Source of the DNA: Verrucomicrobiota bacterium
Lineage (GTDB): Bacteria; Verrucomicrobiota; Verrucomicrobiia; Limisphaerales; UBA1096
DNA: 5,801 nucleotides
Direction: 5' to 3'
NCBI GenBank assembly: GCA_015658765.1
Contig: DQOE01000326.1
Location: 1 to 5,801 of the forward strand
Shown here: piece by piece, positions 1-5,801 of the stretch
How the letters are laid out: every line of letters starts with the position of its first letter
How positions within the stretch are numbered: the first letter of the stretch is position 1
Made by a program: the position numbers and the translations under genes
The notes under the pieces: model-generated
What the model was told of the DNA's origin: nothing
What the model saw: only the letters and a program-made list of their open reading frames with translations
Databases searched by the model: none

Positions 1-99
1 CGTCATTCGACCCCGTTCGTCAATCTGGAGTAAGTTGCGGTTTTGCATAAAAACATGTCTGCCCTTCTGCCGGGCAAAGGCCATACGCCCTGACGTCGG
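1..99. other. window edge downstream of the protease, no gene called
   Basis: This stretch follows the protease stop and is cut by the window edge. Two weak readings are possible. On the plus strand, frame 1 is open from the edge and ends at TAA 31-33, reading ...HSTPFVNLE, which could be the tail of a convergent gene. On the minus strand, an ATG at 48-46 opens a frame running off the edge, MQNRNLLQIDERGRMT, which could be the start of a downstream gene. Both are short enough to be chance, and nothing here identifies a family. A T/A-rich patch lies at about 41-53. Confidence 0.3.
49..76 (-). terminator. weak possible rho-independent terminator after the protease
   Basis: Read on the minus strand just past the protease stop, TGCCC (76-72) can pair with GGGCA (64-60) across a 7-nt loop. 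After the stem comes GACATG and then a run of five T (53-49). The stem is only 5 bp and the T run begins 6 nt after it, so this is a poor fit to a classical terminator. It is reported because the position is right and no better hairpin was seen. Confidence 0.2.
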
Positions 100-3000
100 T
101 CACGGTTTCAGGATTCGGTAAAAAAGCTCCCCGCCCTCGGGGGCGGTCTCGTCAATGAACACGTTGACCGGTGGGGTGGCCGGCAGCGGCCCGGAGACGG
201 TCTCGAACGCTAGGCCAAGCGCGGTGGCCCGCTGCACACGGTATGATTTGTCCGCCACGCTGTGCCAGCGGATCTCCGGGCCAAGCGCTGTTTGCCGGCT
301 CACCGGCAGGATGGCGAACACCGAGTCGGGGTCGTCCGGGTCGGTCCCGGCGGCAAGTTCGTCGTCGTCACTCGCGCCGTCGCTGTCCGCGTCGTCCGCG
401 TCGAGGCCAAGCGGCACGATGTCGAACTTGTGCTCGCCGGTGTTCATGTGGTGCAGCAGCAACACGGCGGGCCGAAGGCCTTTCCGCTTGGCCAAGCCGC
501 GGTCAACGGCGATGTGCACCGGCGCGTTGGCGTCGTGCATCACCGTGCCGCCAATGCCAAGCGCCGAGTGGACCACCGGCTGAGTCACGTCGTAGCGGAT
601 CAGCTGGGTGCGATCGATCTCGGGGTAGCCGTACTGCTCGGCGCCGAGTGTGAGCAGGCGAAAATTGAAGTCCGTTTTCTCTTCGTCGAGCCCGAGCATC
701 CGCGCCGGGACCGGCAGCACCATCACGCTGTTGTTGAATGGCACCGTGTCGTATTCGTCCGGGGGAAACACGTTGAGATAACCGGCATCGGCGATGCCAC
801 GCTCCCACCGTGGCACGCGGATGAGGATGGAGAGAAACACATCGTCAGCGTAGTTGGACACAGAGAGGTTGCCCTTGAGCAGTCCGCCGTTGCTGCAACT
901 GGCCAGCTCGTAGTCAATCCGACCGTCAAAGTCGGTGTCGATCTGCAGGTGTGGATCGTAGAGGAACGAATGCGGGTTGGTCCACGGCCCGGCGTTGGCG
1001 ATGCCGAAGTAAAGCGTCGTCTCGGCCACCGAGCCGGTTTGCGGGTAGTCCGACGCCACGCCGAACGCGAGCACATCGGCGGCGATGTCCGCCGGGTCAG
1101 CGAGCAAATTGTTGCGGGGGCTGACACCGGCCAGCTCGAACACCGACACCAACGGCTTGGGATGCGCCGAGCCGCCCTCGAGCGAAAGCTCAAGCGACAC
1201 AAGGTTGCGGGCTGGCAGGGCAATCCGTGACACGGTGGTGTGTTTCGTGGCGGCGGCGCGGACGAGTGCGTGGTACGGCACGCGCAGTTTTTCGGCGTCG
1301 TTGGCCAGCACGATCTTGCCGCTGACCTCGTACACCCAGCTTCGGGCGCGGTCGTTGAGCTTGGCCGGGGTCAGCGGGTCGCCGGTGCGGTCGAACTGTG
1401 CCGGATCGGCGTGGAAGCGCACCGGCACCAGTTCGTGCGACTTCGCCGCAATGGTGACTTGTTTCACCGGCAGGTCGACGCCAAAGCCGGCTTCCGTGAC
1501 CGTTTCCTCGACGGATAGGTCAAACTTGGCCTCGGCGTTGCCGTGATTGGTCACCCGGATTTGCCGTGTTTCCTCCCACGACTTGGCCAGGGTCAGCGCG
1601 CCAAGCGACAGCGTGGTCAGCCCGTCGGTACCCTCCGCCATGGCCGTTACGGTGGTGGTTACCGCCTGCGCCACGTCGAGAAACCCGGCCCCGGCAAGCG
1701 ACTCGGGGTAGGGCGTGCCGTTTTTGTGCTGCATCGGATTGGCCGTGTTGAGCAGCAGCGCCTTGATCTCGGTGGCACTCCAGCCGGGGTGCGCCTGCCT
1801 GGCTAGGGCCGCCGCGCCGGCGACATGCGGCACGGCCAGCGACGTGCCGGTGAACCACGCGCCGCCGGTGCCGGTGCCCATCCGGGCCGATTGAATCAAC
1901 TCGCCCGGCGCGATGAGCTCGGGCTTGAGGAGGCTGTGCGGCGACGACGGCCCCCGCGCGCTGCGCGCTGCCATGCGGTATACCGAGCCGTCGAGCTTGG
2001 CCGAGCCGACGGCGATGACGGAGCGCTCCACGCCCGGCGCGGCGACATGGTAGAAATTATTGTTGTTTGAGTTGCCGGCCCCCGAGACGATCACGCTGCC
2101 CAGCCGTGTGAGGTTGGTAAACACCTCGGCCTCGGCCTCATGTTTTTCCTCGAGGCCTAGCGTGGACCCGAGTGAGAGGTTGACCACGTCCATGCGGTCG
2201 GCGAAGTCGTTGTCGGCGTTGGGGTCAGCGCACCACTCCAGCGCGTCCAGAACGAGGTTCGTTGAGTTAAGCGCTTTGTCACCAAAAATTTTCAGCGCGA
2301 ACAACTTTGCTTTGGGGGCCACGCCTGGTCCAAGCAGGAACTCAGAATAATCGAGCCCGGCAAAGTAGTCTCCATCGTAAGGACGCCCCTTTTTTGTCAC
2401 GCCGACACCAGCGACGATGCCGGCTACATGGGTCCCGTGGCCGTAGCCGGAACGGTCCAACGGATCGCCGTCCGGCAACGGCACGTCAGCCTCTCCGGAA
2501 TAATCCTTGCCGGCAAAATCCCAGCCATCGACCTTGTCGGTGGGGAACGAGCCCTCCTCCACTTTCGTGGCGTCGTTGGATTGATAGGCCTCCTCCGTGC
2601 CGGCTCCGCCGAACATGGCGTGCGTGTAGTCCAGCCCGGTATCGATCACTGCGATTCGCATGCCCGCGCCGTCGAAGCCGGTGGTTCGTGTTCCCCAAGC
2701 CGCCTTTGCGCCGATGGCCGGCACGCTTTTCGCGGTGAGCGGCTCGTACACCCGCAGCCGTTCGACCCGTTTGACGCCGGCCCGCTTGGCCAAGACGGCC
2801 CTCTTCTCCCGGGTGATCCGAACCCGCAGGGCATTGACCAGCCGCGAATAGCGGCGTGTCACCCGGGCGCCATCGGCCTCAAGCCGCTTGGCCAGGGCGT
2901 CCTGTTCATCAGCGATGCGCTTGGCTTGGCGTTGCACCGCTTGGCCAAGGGCAGCGCCACCGAGACCGGCCTGTTTTTGCTCGAGATAAAACGGAACCAG

Positions 3001-3132
3001 CGCCTGGCCCTCAAGTTGCACCAACACCGGCAAAGTTGGCGGCAGCTCGATCGCCCCGGCCAAGGGCAGGCCCGCGACGAGCCACAGCAGGGAAACGCGA
3101 AGCAAAACAAAGGAATGCGGGAAGCGGCTCAT
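100..3132 (-). CDS. secreted subtilisin-like serine protease (peptidase family S8) with Fn3-like and C-terminal sorting-type modules
   Basis: This gene encodes a predicted exported endopeptidase of 1010 residues. Residues 1-27 look like a Sec signal peptide with a likely cut after AGA. Residues about 85-130 resemble an I9-type propeptide. The S8 catalytic domain (about 140-490) shows Asp164 in AVIDTG, His232 in GHGTHVAG and Ser431 in GTSLAVPHVAG, plus probable oxyanion Asn354 in GAGNSNN, so it should be active. The usual Met after the serine is Leu, a mild change. Residues about 505-626 look like an Fn3-type beta domain as in large S8 proteases. Residues 630-905 are not recognised, apart from an Asp-rich DTDFDGRID at 732-740. 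Residues 911-937 are an acidic thrombospondin-3-like linker, and about 940-1010 form a module ending FYRILKP. The ATG at 3132 is preferred because it begins the signal peptide; a TTG at 3228 would add 32 unlikely residues. No Shine-Dalgarno is visible. The substrate is unknown. Confidence 0.93.
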   Translation of the reverse strand: MSRFPHSFVLLRVSLLWLVAGLPLAGAIELPPTLPVLVQLEGQALVPFYLEQKQAGLGGAALGQAVQRQAKRIADEQDALAKRLEADGARVTRRYSRLVNALRVRITREKRAVLAKRAGVKRVERLRVYEPLTAKSVPAIGAKAAWGTRTTGFDGAGMRIAVIDTGLDYTHAMFGGAGTEEAYQSNDATKVEEGSFPTDKVDGWDFAGKDYSGEADVPLPDGDPLDRSGYGHGTHVAGIVAGVGVTKKGRPYDGDYFAGLDYSEFLLGPGVAPKAKLFALKIFGDKALNSTNLVLDALEWCADPNADNDFADRMDVVNLSLGSTLGLEEKHEAEAEVFTNLTRLGSVIVSGAGNSNNNNFYHVAAPGVERSVIAVGSAKLDGSVYRMAARSARGPSSPHSLLKPELIAPGELIQSARMGTGTGGAWFTGTSLAVPHVAGAAALARQAHPGWSATEIKALLLNTANPMQHKNGTPYPESLAGAGFLDVAQAVTTTVTAMAEGTDGLTTLSLGALTLAKSWEETRQIRVTNHGNAEAKFDLSVEETVTEAGFGVDLPVKQVTIAAKSHELVPVRFHADPAQFDRTGDPLTPAKLNDRARSWVYEVSGKIVLANDAEKLRVPYHALVRAAATKHTTVSRIALPARNLVSLELSLEGGSAHPKPLVSVFELAGVSPRNNLLADPADIAADVLAFGVASDYPQTGSVAETTLYFGIANAGPWTNPHSFLYDPHLQIDTDFDGRIDYELASCSNGGLLKGNLSVSNYADDVFLSILIRVPRWERGIADAGYLNVFPPDEYDTVPFNNSVMVLPVPARMLGLDEEKTDFNFRLLTLGAEQYGYPEIDRTQLIRYDVTQPVVHSALGIGGTVMHDANAPVHIAVDRGLAKRKGLRPAVLLLHHMNTGEHKFDIVPLGLDADDADSDGASDDDELAAGTDPDDPDSVFAILPVSRQTALGPEIRWHSVADKSYRVQRATALGLAFETVSGPLPATPPVNVFIDETAPEGGELFYRILKP
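487..496. repeat. iterated palindrome CTTGGCCAAG, copy 1
   Basis: This is a perfect 10-bp palindrome, extended to the 12-mer GCTTGGCCAAGC (486-497). In the protease frame it is read xxC-TTG-GCC-AAG, giving Leu-Ala-Lys at residues 880-882, near the C-terminus. Confidence 0.85.
2785..2794. repeat. iterated palindrome CTTGGCCAAG, copy 2
   Basis: This is a perfect 10-bp palindrome inside the protease propeptide region. It is read in the same phase as copy 1 and encodes Leu-Ala-Lys (residues 114-116). Confidence 0.85.
2940..2949. repeat. iterated palindrome CTTGGCCAAG, copy 3
   Basis: This is a perfect palindrome read in a different phase from copies 1 and 2 (CTT-GGC-CAA-G, Leu-Gly-Gln, protease residues 62-64). 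Three further CTTGGC half-sites lie just to its left, at 2887, 2920 and 2925, making the densest cluster in the protease gene. Confidence 0.85.
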
Positions 3133-3149
3133 GAGGCTGAGTTTTGGCG

Positions 3150-3159
3150 CTTGGCCAAG
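3150..3159. repeat. iterated palindrome CTTGGCCAAG, copy 4, in the protease leader
   Basis: This is a perfect palindrome 17 bp upstream of the preferred protease ATG (3132), hence probably in untranslated leader rather than coding sequence. A near copy, CTTGGCAAG, lies at 3199-3207 in the same leader. Confidence 0.85.
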
Positions 3160-3224
3160 TGATGGCAGCGCTGCTGCATCCTGTGTGAGTCTTTGCGTCT
3201 TGGCAAGTTCAAGGCATGGCGGCG

Positions 3225-3264
3225 ACAAAATATGCGTTATATTTAAAGGCGGACTTGCATCCAG
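3225..3264 (-). promoter_or_regulatory. candidate protease promoter in an AT-rich island
   Basis: The most AT-rich stretch between the genes lies at about 3226-3247. On the minus strand it contains TATAAC (3241-3236), a 5/6 match to the sigma-70 -10 box. The -35 region is poor: TGGATG at 16-bp spacing matches 3/6. A start near 3229 would give a leader of about 97 nt before the ATG at 3132 and would leave the upstream TTG (3228) at the very 5' end, which supports the ATG. Sigma-factor preferences of this lineage are unknown, so this is tentative. Confidence 0.3.
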
Positions 3265-3283
3265 TTTTTCGGCTCACTATCTT
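3255..3283 (+). promoter_or_regulatory. candidate purL-purF promoter
   Basis: TTGCAT (3255-3260) and TATCTT (3278-3283) are separated by exactly 17 bp, matching the sigma-70 -35 and -10 consensus at 3/6 and 4/6. A start near 3290 would give an 85-90 nt leader before the purL ATG. The element sits back to back with the candidate protease promoter, so a regulator binding here could affect both. No purine riboswitch core or PurR-like operator was recognised in the leader. Confidence 0.35.
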
Positions 3284-3376
3284 GCCGCGACCGGTTACCG
3301 GAACTGATGCAAGCCGACCACTTGATGACTCCGTTTCACCTCCCGACTCCACGCACCATGTGCGGCAAATGACTTG

Positions 3377-5692
3377 ATGGCCGATCCCGAGATTACCCCG
3401 GAAGTCATAGAGGAACACGGCATCACCCCGGAGGAATACGATCGCATCCTCGGGGTGCTCGGCCGCGAACCCAACCTCACCGAGTTGGGCATCTTTTCCG
3501 TGATGTGGAGCGAGCATTGCTCCTACAAAAACACGCGGCCATTGCTCAAGACCTTCCCCACCCAGTCGCCCAAGGTCATCGTCGCCGCCGGCGAGGAAAA
3601 TGCCGGCGTGATCGACATGGGCGACGGACTCGCCGTGGCGTTCAAGCTCGAGTCGCACAATCACCCCAGCGCGGTCGAGCCGTTTCAGGGCGCGGCGACC
3701 GGTGTCGGCGGGATTATCCGGGATATTTTCACCATGGGTGCCCGACCGATCGCCTGCATGGACTCGCTGCGTTTTGGCCGTCTCGAGTCGCCAAGGGTAC
3801 GCCAGTTGTTCCGTGGCGTGGTGGCTGGCATATCGCATTACGGGAACTGTATCGGCCTGCCGACCGTCGCGGGCGAGGTGTATTTCGACCCATCTTACGA
3901 GGGGAATCCACTAATTAACGTCTTTTGCCTTGGGGTGTTACGGCATAGTCAGGTTGCCCGGGGCGCGGCCAAGGGAGTCGGCAATCCGGTGTTTTACGTC
4001 GGCCCGGCGACGGGGCGGGACGGCTTGGCCGGTGCGGCGTTTGCGTCGCAGGACTTGACCGAGGAATCGGCCGAGCAACAGCGCGGAGCGGTGCAGGTGG
4101 GCGATCCGTTCATGGAGAAACTCTGCATGGAGGCGTGCCTCGAGTTGCTCGCCACCGGCGCGGTCGCGGGCATACAGGACATGGGCGCGGCCGGCCTCAC
4201 CTGCTCGACCTGCGAGACGGCGGCTCGCGGCGGAACCGGCATCGAGATCGACCTGGCAAGGGTGCCGCAGCGCGCCCCCGACATGACACCGTACGAAATC
4301 CTGCTCAGCGAGTCGCAGGAGCGGATGCTCATCATCGTCCACAAAGGCTGCGAGGAAGAGGTCAAACGGATTTTTGACAAGTGGGACTTGCCGTGGGCCG
4401 AGGTGGGCGAAGTGACCGGCGACGGCATGATGGTTGTCAAAAACCATGGCGAAGTCATTGCCACCGTCCCGGCCGCCAAACTCGCCGACGATGCGCCGAT
4501 TTATCATCGCGAGGCCCGCGAGCCGGCGTACCTCGCGCAGACCCGCGCGCTTCGGCTCGACGACATCCCGGCCTTGGCCGACCCTCGGGCCGCCTTGGCC
4601 AAGCTGCTTGGCTGGCCGACTATCGCGTCGAAAAACTGGGTGTACCGCCAGTACGACCACACGGTTCGCGCCGGCACGGTACTCAGCCCCGGCTCCGATG
4701 CGGCGGTCATCCGTGTGAAGGCCGACTCATATCCGATGCTCCCCACCGATGCGCCGACGGACGACATTCCCGACAAATTCTTGGCGATGACGGTGGACTG
4801 CAACGGCGTTCATGTTTACCTCGACCCGTACGAGGGCAGCAAAGCCACCGTCGCCGAGGCGGCCCGGAATCTTGTCTGCTCCGGGGCGCGGCCGCTTGGT
4901 GCGACCGATAATTTGAACTTCGGCAACCCGCACAATCCGGAGCTGTTTTGGCAGCTCAAGGAGAGCGTGCGCGGCTTGGCCGAGGCGTGCGAGGCGTTCG
5001 GCACGCCGGTTACCGGCGGCAATGTCAGCCTGTACAACCAAAACCCGGCCGGGGCAATCGACCCGACGCCAACGGTCGGCATGGTGGGCTTGATCGATAA
5101 GCCGGAACATATTACAAGCCAATGGTTTAAGGACGATGGAGATGCCATCATCCTGCTTGGCCAAGCGGTCAACAGCGACGATCCGTTGTTGGGCTTGGGC
5201 GGCTCGGCGCTGCTGCAGATCGAGCACGGCCGCAAAGAGGGCACGCCGCCGCCGTGCGACTTGGCCAGAGAGAGCGTGTTGCACGACGCGCTGCTTGGCT
5301 TGATCGCAACCGGCGCTGTAAAGAGCGCGCACGATTGCGCCGAGGGTGGCTTGGCTGTGGCACTGGCCGAGTGCTGCATTTCCCAACTCACCGCCCGCAA
5401 CACCCCCCGACTCACCGGCGCGTCGCTGGATTTGGGCGGGCTTGACGGCGTACGGGTGGATGCGCTGTTGTTCGGCGAGTCGCACGGGCGCGTGGTCATC
5501 ACCACGAGCGAGGCCGAGGCCGGGGCGGCGACCGAGCGGGCCAAGTTGCTCGGCGTGCCGGCGGCAAGGATTGGCATCGTCAACGGCGGCGAGACGCTTG
5601 ACATTGTGATCGGCGAAACTCATTTCTCGTGGGAGTTGAATGAACTCCACGACGTGTGGTGGAACACCATCGCACGAGCCATGGAACAATGA
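3377..5692 (+). CDS. purL: phosphoribosylformylglycinamidine synthase subunit PurL
   Basis: PurL converts FGAR, ATP and ammonia to FGAM, the fourth step of de novo purine synthesis in the cytosol. At 771 residues it is the small PurL type (about 740 in Bacillus), which works with separate PurS and PurQ; PurQ supplies ammonia from glutamine. Visible marks in order are SEHCSYK at 45-51 (with the catalytic-type His47), [20 protein letters not shown] at 90-109 for nucleotide and metal binding, [12 protein letters not shown] at 160-171, [12 protein letters not shown] at 213-224, QVGDPFMEK at 240-248 and [11 protein letters not shown] at 265-275. The second AIRS-like repeat carries [15 protein letters not shown] near the C-terminus. 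An unusual CSTC stands at 276-279 where relatives have serines. The ATG at 3377 is chosen; a TTG directly before it (3374) would add one residue. No clear Shine-Dalgarno precedes it. The stop overlaps purF by 4 bp. No purQ or purS lies in this window. Confidence 0.97.
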   Translation: MADPEITPEVIEEHGITPEEYDRILGVLGREPNLTELGIFSVMWSEHCSYKNTRPLLKTFPTQSPKVIVAAGEENAGVIDMGDGLAVAFKLESHNHPSAVEPFQGAATGVGGIIRDIFTMGARPIACMDSLRFGRLESPRVRQLFRGVVAGISHYGNCIGLPTVAGEVYFDPSYEGNPLINVFCLGVLRHSQVARGAAKGVGNPVFYVGPATGRDGLAGAAFASQDLTEESAEQQRGAVQVGDPFMEKLCMEACLELLATGAVAGIQDMGAAGLTCSTCETAARGGTGIEIDLARVPQRAPDMTPYEILLSESQERMLIIVHKGCEEEVKRIFDKWDLPWAEVGEVTGDGMMVVKNHGEVIATVPAAKLADDAPIYHREAREPAYLAQTRALRLDDIPALADPRAALAKLLGWPTIASKNWVYRQYDHTVRAGTVLSPGSDAAVIRVKADSYPMLPTDAPTDDIPDKFLAMTVDCNGVHVYLDPYEGSKATVAEAARNLVCSGARPLGATDNLNFGNPHNPELFWQLKESVRGLAEACEAFGTPVTGGNVSLYNQNPAGAIDPTPTVGMVGLIDKPEHITSQWFKDDGDAIILLGQAVNSDDPLLGLGGSALLQIEHGRKEGTPPPCDLARESVLHDALLGLIATGAVKSAHDCAEGGLAVALAECCISQLTARNTPRLTGASLDLGGLDGVRVDALLFGESHGRVVITTSEAEAGAATERAKLLGVPAARIGIVNGGETLDIVIGETHFSWELNELHDVWWNTIARAMEQ
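4594..4603. repeat. iterated palindrome CTTGGCCAAG, copy 5
   Basis: This is a perfect palindrome within purL, read xxC-TTG-GCC-AAG (Leu-Ala-Lys, about residues 407-409). It is followed after 3 bp by another CTTGGC (4607-4612), so three half-sites sit within 19 bp. Confidence 0.85.
5156..5165. repeat. iterated palindrome CTTGGCCAAG, copy 6
   Basis: This is a perfect palindrome within purL, extended to GCTTGGCCAAGC (5155-5166), identical to the 12-mer of copy 1. It is read CTT-GGC-CAA-G (Leu-Gly-Gln), a different phase from copy 5 in the same gene. Confidence 0.85.
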
Positions 5693-5801
5693 GCGAAACA
5701 CATCCCCGGCACTATTGCGGCGTCTTCGGTGTTTACGGCCACCCGAACGCGGCGGAGCTGACCTACTACGGACTGTACGCGCTGCAACATCGCGGGCAGG
5801 A
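5689..5801 (+). CDS. purF: amidophosphoribosyltransferase PurF, N-terminal fragment cut by the window edge
   Basis: PurF transfers ammonia from glutamine to PRPP, giving phosphoribosylamine, the first committed step of purine synthesis. Only 37 codons are present. They begin [17 protein letters not shown] and continue to [12 protein letters not shown], matching the start of the class II (Ntn) glutaminase domain. Cys10 in CGVFG is the expected nucleophile. In PurF proteins that carry a short propeptide, this cysteine becomes N-terminal after self-processing, so residues 1-9 are probably removed (inference). The ATG lies inside the purL stop (ATGA, 5689-5692), which indicates one transcript and probable translational coupling. 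No independent Shine-Dalgarno is evident at a suitable distance. Whether PurF is complete, and whether it carries the Fe-S ligands of the Bacillus-type enzyme, cannot be seen here. Confidence 0.93.
   Translation, partial: MSETHPRHYCGVFGVYGHPNAAELTYYGLYALQHRGQ

Noticed and set aside
262..1230. 322-codon open frame on the plus strand, antisense to the protease
   Set aside because: It lies wholly inside the protease coding region, shows no recognisable motif, and is an Arg/Val/His-rich translation typical of the reverse strand of a GC-rich gene.
562..1359. Roughly 800-bp gap without any CTTGGC/GCCAAG, possibly marking foreign DNA
   Set aside because: A similar gap exists at about 2002-2784. 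With about 30 sites in the window such gaps are not strong evidence, and the protease frame and composition continue unchanged.
2428..3162. 244-codon plus-strand frame opposite the protease N-terminal half
   Set aside because: It overlaps the catalytic Asp/His region of the protease, and its translation shows no domain.
3358..3372. Mini-ORF ATG-TGC-GGC-AAA-TGA just before purL, a possible attenuating leader peptide
   Set aside because: It is only four codons, with no Shine-Dalgarno, no matching hairpin and no amino-acid bias that would suggest attenuation.
3209..3838. 209-codon minus-strand frame spanning the intergenic region and the start of purL
   Set aside because: It is antisense to conserved PurL motifs and shows no family signature of its own.
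487..5165. The CTTGGCCAAG copies as a CRISPR array or transcription terminators
   Set aside because: Spacing is irregular, from about 150 bp to over 2 kb, and mostly inside genes. A contiguous 10-bp palindrome leaves no loop and has no following T run.
4727..5701. 324-codon open frame on the minus strand opposite purL
   Set aside because: purL is unambiguous here, and the antisense translation has the low-complexity composition of a GC-rich shadow frame.

Overview
The window looks like a piece of a GC-rich bacterial chromosome. It holds one divergent gene pair plus the start of a third gene. On the minus strand is a large secreted subtilisin-family (S8) protease of about 1010 residues. On the plus strand is purL (the large FGAM synthase subunit without fused PurS or PurQ), followed by the first 37 codons of purF, which overlaps the purL stop in an ATGA junction. 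The protease ends in an acidic thrombospondin-3-like linker and a short C-terminal module of the 'W-x-S-V-x-x-x-S-Y-x-V-Q-R-A ... F-Y-R-I-L' kind. From memory, this ending is common on exported proteins of Verrucomicrobiota (Limisphaerales/Pedosphaerales). The PurL type is compatible with that. Neither full gene has a clear Shine-Dalgarno sequence. The lineage is an inference; no search could be run.

Layout: 1-99 is the sequence downstream of the protease stop, with a weak possible terminator and no gene that can be called. 100-3132 (minus) is the protease: signal peptide, I9-like propeptide, catalytic domain with a complete Asp/His/Ser set, Fn3-like domain, a long unrecognised region, Ca-binding-like linker and C-terminal module. 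3133-3376 is the divergent intergenic region, with AT-rich, back-to-back promoter-like elements. 3377-5692 (plus) is purL. 5689-5801 (plus) is the start of purF.

PurL and PurF belong to one pathway (de novo IMP synthesis: PurF commits PRPP and PurL performs step four) and appear translationally coupled. The protease has no evident link to purine synthesis and is simply a divergent neighbour.

The most unusual signal is at DNA level. The 10-bp perfect palindrome CTTGGCCAAG occurs six times in 5.8 kb, against well under 0.01 expected for its base composition. There are 24 further copies of its 6-bp half CTTGGC/GCCAAG. It lies in two genes on opposite strands, in two different reading phases, and once upstream of the preferred protease start. 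This is the behaviour of a highly iterated palindrome (compare HIP1, GCGATCGC, of cyanobacteria) rather than of a conserved peptide. No CRISPR, RNA gene or mobile element was seen.
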